A model generated the notes under the pieces. The model was given only the letters and a program-made list of their open reading frames with translations. It made no database searches and was not told the origin of the DNA. From Tissierella_B sp964485455 (lineage in GTDB: Bacteria; Bacillota; Clostridia; Tissierellales; Tissierellaceae), in NCBI GenBank assembly GCA_964485455.1, contig CAZAJU010000003.1:1-45344 (forward strand): DNA of 45,344 nucleotides, given 5' to 3'. Shown piece after piece: positions 8,226 to 16,248 of the stretch. The stretch's first letter is position 1; every line of letters begins with the position of its first letter. The position numbers and the translations under genes are program-made.

Positions 8226-8750
8226 CTATTTTTTGATCTGTGAAAAATATCCTCCACTTATAGGGTTAATTGAATTTACAGTTATAAAAGCTTTTTCATC
8301 ATACTTATATACCAACTTCTTAAGAGAATCTAAGTCTTTTCTGTTTAATGCTACAGTCAATACTTCCTTGGATCCGTCGATTCCTTCACCTTGGATAACA
8401 GTCACTCCAAAGCCATTTTCCCTTAAAGCTTGAATAAGATTTTGATTTTCAGAATTCTTAGGTACTATTTGTGCTAAAAGATTTCCCAAGGCTATTTTGT
8501 TTTCAATAGTTATACCTACATAGTTTCCAGTAGCAAATCCAAGACAATATACTAATAGTTTTATAGGATTGTCACTTAAATCCTTAACTACAAAGCCTAA
8601 GATTGTAACATAAATTCCAACCTCAAAGAATCCTATTACGGCTGCTTGGACTTTTCTCCCCTGAACCACCATAAGAGTTCTTAATGTACTTAAAGAAACA
8701 TCCACTACTCTCGATAGAAATATTAAGACATATACCAAAATTCCTGACAT
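8226..8750 (-). CDS. UPF0316/DUF2179-type membrane protein
   Basis: This 174-residue protein has three hydrophobic segments in the first 80 residues (about 3-20, 37-55 and 64-82). The phrase RVVDVSLSTLRTLMVVQGRK and the following YCLGFATGNYVGITIENKIALG mark the UPF0316 family. The cytoplasmic C-terminal DUF2179-like domain (about 95-174) contains GFGVTVIQGEGIDGSKEVL. The function is unknown. It is transcribed ahead of the GerMN gene and behind the amidase terminator. Confidence 0.85.
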   Translation of the reverse strand: MSGILVYVLIFLSRVVDVSLSTLRTLMVVQGRKVQAAVIGFFEVGIYVTILGFVVKDLSDNPIKLLVYCLGFATGNYVGITIENKIALGNLLAQIVPKNSENQNLIQALRENGFGVTVIQGEGIDGSKEVLTVALNRKDLDSLKKLVYKYDEKAFITVNSINPISGGYFSQIKK

Positions 8751-8766
8751 TCTAATCTCCTTTCAA

Positions 8767-8795
8767 ATAAAATAGAGAAGGTCTCCCTTCTCTAT
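8767..8795 (-). terminator. Terminator after the amidase gene
   Basis: ATAGAGAAGG (8772-8781) and CCTTCTCTAT (8786-8795) form a perfect 10-bp stem with a four-base loop, followed on the minus strand by ATTTTATTT. It lies four bases after the amidase stop. Confidence 0.85.
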
Positions 8796-8798
8796 ATC

Positions 8799-10928
8799 TT
8801 AATACATTTCAAAGTAATTTAGAATACCTAAAACCATACCTTCCACGACTTTATTTTGATAAGCATCGCTTATTATATTAGCTTCATCAGATTCATTTGA
8901 AAGATAACCGACCTCAACAAGAACCGCTGGCATATTGGTCTCTCTTATAACCACAAGATTTGGACGTTGAATAATTCCTCTATCAGAACCATTTGTAGTT
9001 TTCAGAATTCCCTTTGATATAGCCTCTGCAAGTGGATATTGATCATCTAACTTATTAGTTCCAAGGTCTCTTGGGCAATAAAGAATCTCAAGCCCCTTAA
9101 CTCCATTATTCAAAGTTGAATTATGATGAATACTAAGAAAAATATCTGCATCATTTCTATTAGCAATATTTGCTCTTTCATAAAGATTCACAAATGTGTC
9201 ATCAGACCTAGTCATAATAACATCATATTTAAGGCTTTCTAACGCATCTCTAGCCTTTAAACCAATCTTTAAGTTTACATCCTTCTCCTTAGTTCCCTTA
9301 GGAGATACAGCCCCTGGATCAGAGCCTCCATGTCCTGGATCTAATACGATTGTATAGTCATTTACTGCATTAGGGTCTTTTTGAAGGGATATGTCTATCT
9401 TATCAGAACTTCTTCCTGAACGAACATCATAAACTATAGCTCTTCTAAAGGTAATTGTTACTACAATATCATCGGATATTTCAGAAATAGTTATATCGTT
9501 AATAAATCCATCCTTAACTGATGCATATCCTGCTCTTAATTCAGTATCTTCCTTTGGAATTACAATTTCCATAGTTTTTTTATCACTATTGTAATCCACA
9601 TCGTAACTTGTTCTATTTTTATTTGTAAGTGTGAGTTGTCTTAAACTCTTAGAGTTATCATAATTAATGAATTCCCAAATACTAGTCTCAGGATATATCC
9701 TCAGATTATCAGAAGCTGATTCTATTTTTACTTCAGGATTTTCAACCCCATCAATAATGTCCAATACGATTCTTACTATTCTATCTCCAGGACTATAGTT
9801 ATTGTCTCCACCAAATTGGGATACCCTTACTCCCTTAATAAAACCTGTTTTTATATCATAGCTTGTAGCTTTATTTCCTAGATTAGTATCCATAAGGTCG
9901 ATAACTATTCTCTCAGGGGATTTTAGCTTCATCACATTGTATTTAACTCGTCCTAAACCCTCGATTACTAAGGTTTCCTTACCATCTACCATATCTACTT
10001 CAATACCATTGAATTCATAATCATTAATTGCTAAAGTTGTAGTTTTTCCATCAGGTGTTGTATAAAATTTATAGTCTGATTTTTTTGTAAGCTCTACTAC
10101 TATTCTAGTTACATACGGTGAAATACCATATTGTGAATAAGTAACTCTTTTAAAATCCTGGTCACTTGCCGCTATTTCTCCAGGTTGTCCAGCTTTTCCT
10201 GGGATGTTTAGCACTGTATCTTTAATGTCTATTACCAGCTTATTTGAATCAGATAAGAAAAATGAATCATATGATATCGGTTGATTACTCTTAATTACAA
10301 GTGTGTTATTAGATGTACTTCCTTTCACAACATCAATACCTGTTATGGTAGTTGTTGAAGACGGAACTGTGGGGTGCGCGATAACTGCTTTCTCCGGTTC
10401 ATTAACTTCAGGATTTAGGTCAATAACTTCGACATCCTCACTACTGGAATTGATATATGCTATCTGATTTATATCATCCCAACTCACATTATATCCTAAT
10501 ACTTCAGATACAAATCTAACTGGTACCATGGTTCTTGAATCTTCATTTGAAAAAGTAACCAGCTTAGGAATTGAATTGTTGTCCAATACTTGACTAGAAT
10601 TGTTTACGACTACTTTGTTACTGTCAATAGTAAGCTTTACCACCTTGCTGTCATGACGAACTGTGGCGGTTTTCGTTGCTTGATCCCATTTAACTTCAGC
10701 TCCAAAACCCTCTGCAACAAATCTTATAGGCACCAACGTCCTATCAACATAAACAAAAGAAGGAACTTCTGATAAAATTGCTTGTCCATCCATTAGGACT
10801 GGAACTTCTTTTACTTGAACCCTACTTCCATTCATACTTACGTTGATTATATTATTAGCAGCAAATGCCATGGAACTAAATAATAAAATCGAGATAAACA
10901 GCGATATTATGATAAACCATCGCTTCAT
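8799..10928 (-). CDS. Secreted N-acetylmuramoyl-L-alanine amidase with stalk and AMIN domains
   Basis: This 709-residue exported peptidoglycan hydrolase cleaves the bond between MurNAc and L-Ala. Domains in order: signal peptide (1-23, ending SSMAFA); a copper amine oxidase N-terminal-like stalk (about 30-155, with two repeats of the type RTLVPIRFVAEGFGAEVKWD and RTMVPVRFVSEVLGYNVSWD); AMIN-type wall-targeting domains (about 190-520); and Amidase_3 (about 525-707). The amidase Zn/catalytic signatures are VLDPGHGGSDPGA, SIHHNS and LVEVGYLSNESDE. GGGAGG lies before the ATG at 10928. The large size reflects the tandem targeting modules. Confidence 0.94.
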   Translation of the reverse strand: MKRWFIIISLFISILLFSSMAFAANNIINVSMNGSRVQVKEVPVLMDGQAILSEVPSFVYVDRTLVPIRFVAEGFGAEVKWDQATKTATVRHDSKVVKLTIDSNKVVVNNSSQVLDNNSIPKLVTFSNEDSRTMVPVRFVSEVLGYNVSWDDINQIAYINSSSEDVEVIDLNPEVNEPEKAVIAHPTVPSSTTTITGIDVVKGSTSNNTLVIKSNQPISYDSFFLSDSNKLVIDIKDTVLNIPGKAGQPGEIAASDQDFKRVTYSQYGISPYVTRIVVELTKKSDYKFYTTPDGKTTTLAINDYEFNGIEVDMVDGKETLVIEGLGRVKYNVMKLKSPERIVIDLMDTNLGNKATSYDIKTGFIKGVRVSQFGGDNNYSPGDRIVRIVLDIIDGVENPEVKIESASDNLRIYPETSIWEFINYDNSKSLRQLTLTNKNRTSYDVDYNSDKKTMEIVIPKEDTELRAGYASVKDGFINDITISEISDDIVVTITFRRAIVYDVRSGRSSDKIDISLQKDPNAVNDYTIVLDPGHGGSDPGAVSPKGTKEKDVNLKIGLKARDALESLKYDVIMTRSDDTFVNLYERANIANRNDADIFLSIHHNSTLNNGVKGLEILYCPRDLGTNKLDDQYPLAEAISKGILKTTNGSDRGIIQRPNLVVIRETNMPAVLVEVGYLSNESDEANIISDAYQNKVVEGMVLGILNYFEMY

Positions 10929-11079
10929 TCTAAAACCTCCCTTTTACCTCCTTACAAGTAATCATCTTAAGTTATTTATATCATTATGCCAATTCTTATG
11001 TCAATAAATTAGGGATTTTGTAATCATAATTTAATATAGAACCAGAAAATAGTGAACAGGTAACATGGAATAGGTAAAA

Positions 11080-11127
11080 TTAAAAAACAAAAGAGAAGAA
11101 TTCTATGTAACTAGAATCTTCTCTTTT
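11080..11127 (-). terminator. Terminator of the purC-purF transcript
   Basis: The arms at 11089-11105 and 11112-11127 form a near-perfect 16-bp stem around a short loop. On the minus strand they are followed by TTTTTTAATTTT. The hairpin lies about 30 bases after the purF stop. Confidence 0.85.
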
Positions 11128-11156
11128 AACTCTTAAATTATTCCTTGTTCCTGCTT

Positions 11157-12503
11157 TTATTCTTCCGGCATTACTGGATATTCACCTGTAAAGCAACCTG
11201 TGTAATATCCATCATCGCCACCTACTGCTTCAAGCAACCCTTCTAAGGTTATAAACTCTAGGGATTCTACCTCAAGAAGTTTTCTAATTTCTTCCTTAGA
11301 CATATTAGCAGCAATGAGGTTTTCCTTACTTGGCGTATCCATACCAAAGTAGCATGGATAAAGAACTGGAGGTGATGCTATCCTTATATGAATCTCCTTA
11401 GCACCAGCACTTCTAATCATATTTACTGTCTGCTTCATGGTAGTACCACGTACTATAGAGTCATCTACAAGAATTACCCTCTTTCCTTGAATATTTTCCT
11501 TAAGAGGATTAAGCTTGATTCTTACTCCTTGTTCACGCAATTCCTGGGTAGGCTGAATAAAAGTTCTGCCTACATATCTATTCTTAATAAGTCCTTCTGC
11601 ATATGGAATTCCTGAGCCTGTTGCATATCCAATAGCTGCTACAGTACCTGAATCCGGAGCTCCTATAACTATATCTGCATCTACAGGATGCATCTTTGCA
11701 AGCTCCTTACCTGCTTCTAATCGACTCATATAAACGCTTTTTCCATCTATTCTACTATCCGGCCTTGCAAAGTAAATCAACTCAAACAAGGACAAATTTC
11801 TTTTCTGTGGCTTATGAGATACTGTTCTGAGTCCACTTCCATCTACTACCACTACTTCTCCAGGTTCTACATCTCTTATAAATTCTGCTCCTATAGTGTC
11901 AAATGCACATGTTTCAGAGGCTATTATATAATCATTACCTACTTTACCAATGGCCAAAGGTTTAAGTCCATAAGGGTCTCTTGCACCTATTAAAATATCA
12001 CTAGTCATTATGACCATGCCATAGGACCCCTTAATTACTTCAAGAGCTTTAATAACAGCATCTTCAACATTTTCTTTGTGATATCTAGCGATTAGATTTG
12101 CAATAACTTCTGTATCTATATCCGTTTGAAAAATGGCTCCATTGTCCTCCATCTCACGTCTTAGCTTCTTAAAGTTCACTATGCTACCATCATGAGCCAG
12201 AGCCAAGGCACCTTTTTTATATCCTACAACAAAAGGTTGAGTGTTTACTAGGTTCTGTGCCTCTCCACCATATGCATATCTTACATGACCTATTCCGATA
12301 TCGCCTCTAAGTCTTTCAATTGTATCCTTTGAAAAAACCTCATGAACAAGGCCTAAATCCTTATGATAATCAATAAACCCATTATTATTAACTGCTATAC
12401 CTGTACTAATTTGGCCTCTATGTTGGATAGCATATAGTCCATAGTATAGTATCTGAGAAATATTGCTTCTTTCCTTACTGTAAATACCTACTACTCCACT
12501 CAT
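11157..12503 (-). CDS. purF: Amidophosphoribosyltransferase-like protein with a degenerate glutaminase site
   Basis: This 448-residue protein matches PurF, which makes phosphoribosylamine from PRPP and glutamine, over its whole length: a class II glutamine amidotransferase domain (1-230) then a phosphoribosyltransferase domain. The PRPP loop RVILVDDSIVRGTTMKQT (about 345-362) is intact. Three things are odd. The residue after Met is Ser, not the catalytic Cys (MSGVVGIY). The oxyanion-hole AHNG is AHDG (Asp105). The CxxC and mid-protein Cys of the Fe-S site are only partly present (C in YPCYFGMD and TGCFTGEYP remain). The start is firm because AAGGAGG stands seven bases before ATG 12503. It may be ammonia-dependent or a paralogue with another role. 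Confidence 0.85.
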   Translation of the reverse strand: MSGVVGIYSKERSNISQILYYGLYAIQHRGQISTGIAVNNNGFIDYHKDLGLVHEVFSKDTIERLRGDIGIGHVRYAYGGEAQNLVNTQPFVVGYKKGALALAHDGSIVNFKKLRREMEDNGAIFQTDIDTEVIANLIARYHKENVEDAVIKALEVIKGSYGMVIMTSDILIGARDPYGLKPLAIGKVGNDYIIASETCAFDTIGAEFIRDVEPGEVVVVDGSGLRTVSHKPQKRNLSLFELIYFARPDSRIDGKSVYMSRLEAGKELAKMHPVDADIVIGAPDSGTVAAIGYATGSGIPYAEGLIKNRYVGRTFIQPTQELREQGVRIKLNPLKENIQGKRVILVDDSIVRGTTMKQTVNMIRSAGAKEIHIRIASPPVLYPCYFGMDTPSKENLIAANMSKEEIRKLLEVESLEFITLEGLLEAVGGDDGYYTGCFTGEYPVMPEE

Positions 12504-12527
12504 AGTGATTCCTCCTTAATAGGTATA

Positions 12528-13211
12528 CTAACCTAGCATTATCTGCTCTAATTTTAAAGGCTCTATATACTCTTCTCCCTTATAGGCTCTCATGTTTCCG
12601 CCGGAGATCTCATCTATAAGTGCAATATGCTTGTCTTCACCTATTCTTCCAAACTCAAATTTAATGTCATAAAGTTCTAAACCTTTTTTAGCAAGTTCAT
12701 CCTTTACAACACTGCCTATTTTCTTTGTTAAATCAGATAAAACCATATATTCATCTTTTGTCATAATACCAAGCATTTCTAGTGCTTCATCAGTAATAAG
12801 AGGATCGTTTCTATCATCATCCTTTAAAGTTACCTCTACATAAGCATCTAGTGGTTGACCTTCAGTTGCATATTTGCCATATCTTCTTAAAAAACTTCCT
12901 ACTGCTCTATAACGACAAATAACTTCAACTCCCTGTCCGAATACTGTTGCAGGAAGTACAGTCATTGTTGAGTTTTCAATATCCGCAGAAACAAAGTGGG
13001 TTGGAATACCCATGCTGTTAAGCTTCTCATAGAAGAACTGTGTAAGTCTAAGACCAGCCTTTCCAGCACCTTCAATTGTCAAACCTACTGTATTTGCACC
13101 TGGATCAAAAACACCATCAGTTCCTGTTACATCATCTTTAAACTTCAATAGATAATTTCCATCTTCTAATGCATAAACATCCTTAGTTTTTCCTTGGTAA
13201 GTTAATTTCAT
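12528..13211 (-). CDS. purC: SAICAR synthetase-like protein (divergent PurC)
   Basis: This 227-residue protein has the SAICAR synthetase fold signals: GKTKDVYAL at the N-terminus, GQGVEVICRYRAVGSFLRRYG (about 90-110, canonical V-E-x-I-x-R-x-x-A-x-G-S), DDDRNDPLIT, and FGRIGEDKHIALIDEISGGNMR. PurC ligates aspartate to CAIR. Departures from the common form are VTGTDGVFDPGANTVG after the first strand, and EISGGNMRAY where most PurC proteins have EISPD-x-x-R. It is the first gene behind the riboswitch, with purF 24 bases downstream. Identity as purC is likely, but the substrate pocket differs from the textbook enzyme. Confidence 0.82.
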   Translation of the reverse strand: MKLTYQGKTKDVYALEDGNYLLKFKDDVTGTDGVFDPGANTVGLTIEGAGKAGLRLTQFFYEKLNSMGIPTHFVSADIENSTMTVLPATVFGQGVEVICRYRAVGSFLRRYGKYATEGQPLDAYVEVTLKDDDRNDPLITDEALEMLGIMTKDEYMVLSDLTKKIGSVVKDELAKKGLELYDIKFEFGRIGEDKHIALIDEISGGNMRAYKGEEYIEPLKLEQIMLG

Positions 13212-13243
13212 TTTTTCGATCTCCTTTTTTCTAATGGATTCTT

Positions 13244-13390
13244 CAAAAATAAATAATACCCAGTAGGGTAGGAAGCGAAACCTACCCGACTGGGCTTTTA
13301 TCCCTTCGGTGTAATACTAATGTATTTGTACCGCTTGGACCAGCAAGGACTTCTCCTTCGGAACCCTAGGTACACTTTCGCTCATAGTTA
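13244..13390 (-). promoter_or_regulatory. PRPP-type (ykkC subtype 2) riboswitch with overlapping terminator
   Basis: On the minus strand the leader shows AAGTGTACCTAGGGTTCCG (from about 13382), a small hairpin, then GCTGGTCCAAGCGGTACA and, further on, ACACCGAAGGGATAAAAGCC. These are the ykkC-class conserved blocks as found in leaders of purine genes. The expression platform is a 14-bp hairpin at 13259-13294 followed by TATTATTTATTTTT. Its 5' arm shares bases 13292-13294 with the GGG/GCCC helix of the aptamer, so folding of one excludes the other. Position before purC-purF supports PRPP sensing over guanidine. The ligand class is assigned from remembered consensus. Confidence 0.8.
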
Positions 13391-13466
13391 AATAATTTGG
13401 TGTATGGAATACCATATCACTGTTATTATGGAACATTTATGAGCATTTATTCATCTTGACAATGAT

Positions 13467-13495
13467 ATATTATCAGTTAGAAGTTTAACTGTCAA
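13467..13495 (-). promoter_or_regulatory. Sigma-A promoter of the purC-purF operon
   Basis: On the minus strand TTGACA (13495-13490) and TAATAT (13472-13467) are 17 bases apart, about 80 bases upstream of the riboswitch core. The -35 box is a perfect consensus match. Confidence 0.75.
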
Positions 13496-13504
13496 GAAAA
13501 AACA

Positions 13505-14497
13505 CTAATCCCTATTAAATACTTTATACAACTCATCACTTCCAGGAGGAGCTATTTCCTCCTTAAATCCTGCCCTTACTGAATAAATTCCCTCTTCAGT
13601 TACTTCACCTATGGCAGTGATTTTAACCCCATTTTCTTCAAGTTCCTTACTTAATTTATTAAAATCTTCTCCACCGATAATTATAACCATACTTCCGCTT
13701 GATATTAGTCTATAAGGATCAATTTTTAGCAATTCAGAAATTTCCTTAGTTACGTCAAGGATTGGAATGCTTTCCTCATAGATTAAGATTCCTTTCTTAA
13801 TAGCCATGGATGCCTCCCATAGAGCTCCATATACTCCGCCTTCTGTTATATCATGCATATATTTAGCATTGTATTTTCCTGCAATTATTCCTTCTTTGAC
13901 TACACTTAAATATCTATCTAATGCCTGTGCTTCAGATACCTTATCTGAACCTATTTTTTCAGTCAGCTCATTTTCCAGCTCTTTAGCTATTATAGAAGAG
14001 CCCTCTATGCCTATATATTTAGTAATTGCGACCTTATCTCCTACCTTTATATTATTATGGTCTGGCAACTTATTCTTTTTTTGCATACCAATAACTGTCG
14101 TGCTGATTATAACCCTATTTACAGCATCTGTTACTTCTGTATGCCCACCCATAATTTCAACGTTTAATCCAGCAGCTGCTAATGAAGCATCTTCCATTAT
14201 CTGCTGGAGCTCATCCTCGGTAGTTTTAGGAGGACATAGAATTGTAAGTAGCACTGCTATTGGCTCAGCTCCACTTGTACTTACATCATTACATGATATA
14301 TGAATTGCAAGACTTCCAATATCCTTTGTAGCTCCTGTGATTGGATCAGTACTGACTACGCACACATCTTCTCCAAAATCGATGATTCCATTGTCCTCTC
14401 CAATGGCTGAACTTACAAGAACTTCCTTTCGCTTAAACTTTATATTTGAAAAAACTATTTTTTCTAAGACCTCATTTGGTACCTTTCCTATTTCCAT
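13505..14497 (-). CDS. AIR synthase/HypE-superfamily protein
   Basis: This 330-residue protein has the two-domain PurM/HypE/SelD/ThiL fold. The N-terminal ATP-binding half contains VSTDPITG, HISCNDVSTSGAEPIAVL and GGHTEVTDAVNR; the C-terminal half contains MHDITEGGVYGALWEASMA and RLISSGSMVIII. It lacks the C-terminal Cys of HypE and the Cys/Sec loop of SelD, and its order of motifs is unlike PurM proper, so it is probably one of the HypE-like proteins of unknown role. It ends ten bases before the purC promoter and points the same way. No hydrogenase genes are nearby. Confidence 0.8.
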   Translation of the reverse strand: MEIGKVPNEVLEKIVFSNIKFKRKEVLVSSAIGEDNGIIDFGEDVCVVSTDPITGATKDIGSLAIHISCNDVSTSGAEPIAVLLTILCPPKTTEDELQQIMEDASLAAAGLNVEIMGGHTEVTDAVNRVIISTTVIGMQKKNKLPDHNNIKVGDKVAITKYIGIEGSSIIAKELENELTEKIGSDKVSEAQALDRYLSVVKEGIIAGKYNAKYMHDITEGGVYGALWEASMAIKKGILIYEESIPILDVTKEISELLKIDPYRLISSGSMVIIIGGEDFNKLSKELEENGVKITAIGEVTEEGIYSVRAGFKEEIAPPGSDELYKVFNRD

Positions 14498-14629
14498 AGA
14501 ATCCCCCTATATTGTTATTTAAAAAATTATATTTTTTTCAAGATTTTACAACTATTTCATGGGTTTATTAAAGGATATTTTTAAAATTACTGGATAGAAT
14601 AAGACCAATATAACTTAAGGAGGTAATTT

Positions 14630-14800
14630 ATGATACAATGCTCAGAAAAGTGTTTCTATGAAAACGATGGTCTTTGTACATTAAATGAAATAACGCCTCC
14701 ATCAAGCACTCCTATTAATAACTGTCCTTATTTTATGGATAAGGAAAAAAAGAGTAGGTTAAATAATAGTATTACTAAGAATCCTCAGTCCTTAAGCTGA
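14630..14800 (+). CDS. Small cysteine-rich protein, possible metal binder
   Basis: This 56-residue ORF has a perfect AAGGAGG at 14617-14623 before its ATG. The cysteines are spaced C-x3-C-x7-C followed later by NNCPYF, a pattern suited to zinc or Fe-S binding. Similar short CxxxC/NCPYF proteins occur in clostridia, but I know of no proven function. The last eight codons and the stop lie inside a strong terminator hairpin. It is divergent from the AIR synthase-like gene and convergent with gatB. Confidence 0.7.
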   Translation: MIQCSEKCFYENDGLCTLNEITPPSSTPINNCPYFMDKEKKSRLNNSITKNPQSLS

Positions 14801-14811
14801 GGATTCTTTTA
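14777..14811. terminator. Terminator overlapping the end of a coding region
   Basis: AAGAATCCTCAG (14777-14788) and CTGAGGATTCTT (14797-14808) form a perfect 12-bp stem with an eight-base loop, followed by TT on the plus strand. The stop codon TGA at 14798-14800 lies within the 3' arm. It also sits nine bases past the gatB stop and may serve both strands. Confidence 0.85.
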
Positions 14812-14817
14812 AATTTC

Positions 14818-16248
14818 TTAACGTTTATTGATTTCTTCCATAAGCAATTTATTTACAACTTGTGGGTTTGCCTTGCCCTTTGATGCCTTCATTATTTGTC
14901 CTACTAGGAATCCTATAGCTCTATCCTTACCATTTTTAAAATCTATAATCGATTGTTCATTATTATTAAGAACATCTTCTATAATAACTATCAAAGCACT
15001 TTCATCACTGATTTGTATCAAGCCTTGTTCTTTAACTATAACATCAGGTGACTTGCCAGTATCAAACATCTCCCTTAGGACCTTCTTGCCTGTATTATTA
15101 TTAATCTTGCCATCCTTAACTAGGACTAAAAGATCTGCTAAATCCTTAGAAGTAAATTTAATATCATCAATTTCCTGTTCCTCATCCTTAAGTCTTCTCA
15201 ATACATCACCCATTATCCAATTAGATACAAGCTTGCTATCATCAATATATTTTAATGTATCCTCGAAGAATAAAGATAACTCTTTTGATTGTGTAAGAAC
15301 TCCTGCATCATAAGAAGATAATCCATAGTCATTCATAAATCTTTCCTTCTTGTGATGTGGAAGCTCAGGAAGGGATTTTCTAATTTCTTCAATCCATTCA
15401 TTTGAAACATCTACTGGAGGGATATCACCATCAAATGCAAATCTATAATCTGCTGCTCCAAATTTCTTTCTCATAAGGATTGTTTCACCCTTAGTCTCAT
15501 CCCATCTTCTGGTTTCTTTTTCAGTATTATTACCAGCTTCAAGAAGCTTTTTATGTCTATTCTCTTCAAATTCAATTGCTTTCACAACTGCTTTAAAGGA
15601 GTTAAGATTTTTTATTTCTGAAATATTGGATTTTAATCCTCTTTCTTTATCTACTATATTGATATTTACATCACATCTTAGGGAGCCTTCTTCCATTCTG
15701 ACGTCAGAAACTCCTATATATTTTAAGGTAGCCCTTAAATTGTCTAAAAATAGTCTTGCTTCCTCTGCTGAGTTCATATCAGGATTAGATACAATTTCAA
15801 TTAAAGGCACACCAGCTCTATTGAAGTCCAATAGTGAAACTCCATCATCTGTATGAGTCTGCTTTCCTGTATCCTCTTCGATGTGAATTCTATTCAATGT
15901 AATCTTCTTAGTGCCTTCTTCCAACTCAATCTCAATAAATCCGCCATCACACAATGGAAGATCAGCTTGGGAAATTTGATATCCTTTAGTCAAGTCTGGA
16001 TAGAAGTAGTTCTTTCTGTCCATTCTAATAATATTAGAAATCTTACTGTTAAAAGCAATTCCAGCTCTAATTGCATACTCCACAGCTTCTTTCTCAACAA
16101 CTGGAAGTGCTCCCGGAAGACCTAAGCATATAGGACAGACTTGAGTGTTGGCCTCTGCACCATATACATTAGGGCAATTGCAAAACATTTTATGTTTAGT
16201 TGATAATTCAACATGAATCTCTAAACCTACTATGGTCTTAAAAGCCAT
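14818..16248 (-). CDS. gatB: Asp/Glu-tRNA(Asn/Gln) amidotransferase subunit B
   Basis: This 476-residue GatB activates misacylated Glu-tRNA(Gln) or Asp-tRNA(Asn) for amidation. VGLEIHVELSTKHKMFC, CPICLGLPGALPV (zinc-site cysteines with FCNCPNV), RMDRKNYFYPDLTKGYQISQ and HIEEDTGKQTH are the catalytic cradle signatures. The C-terminal helical and YqeY-like tail (about 330-476, ending QVVNKLLMEEINKR) contacts tRNA. Its ATG overlaps the gatA stop by one base, so translation is coupled. Confidence 0.98.
   Translation of the reverse strand: MAFKTIVGLEIHVELSTKHKMFCNCPNVYGAEANTQVCPICLGLPGALPVVEKEAVEYAIRAGIAFNSKISNIIRMDRKNYFYPDLTKGYQISQADLPLCDGGFIEIELEEGTKKITLNRIHIEEDTGKQTHTDDGVSLLDFNRAGVPLIEIVSNPDMNSAEEARLFLDNLRATLKYIGVSDVRMEEGSLRCDVNINIVDKERGLKSNISEIKNLNSFKAVVKAIEFEENRHKKLLEAGNNTEKETRRWDETKGETILMRKKFGAADYRFAFDGDIPPVDVSNEWIEEIRKSLPELPHHKKERFMNDYGLSSYDAGVLTQSKELSLFFEDTLKYIDDSKLVSNWIMGDVLRRLKDEEQEIDDIKFTSKDLADLLVLVKDGKINNNTGKKVLREMFDTGKSPDVIVKEQGLIQISDESALIVIIEDVLNNNEQSIIDFKNGKDRAIGFLVGQIMKASKGKANPQVVNKLLMEEINKR

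Noticed and set aside
13806..14303. 165-residue plus-strand frame over the AIR synthase-like gene
   Set aside because: Antisense shadow of a real gene: no ribosome site, and composition explained by the opposite strand. Other long antisense frames, such as those at 14828 and 29399, were dropped for the same reason.
13505..14497. selD (selenophosphate synthetase), tempting given the selenoproteins
   Set aside because: Same superfamily, but the SelD N-terminal Cys/Sec glycine-rich loop is missing and the motif order is HypE/PurM-like.
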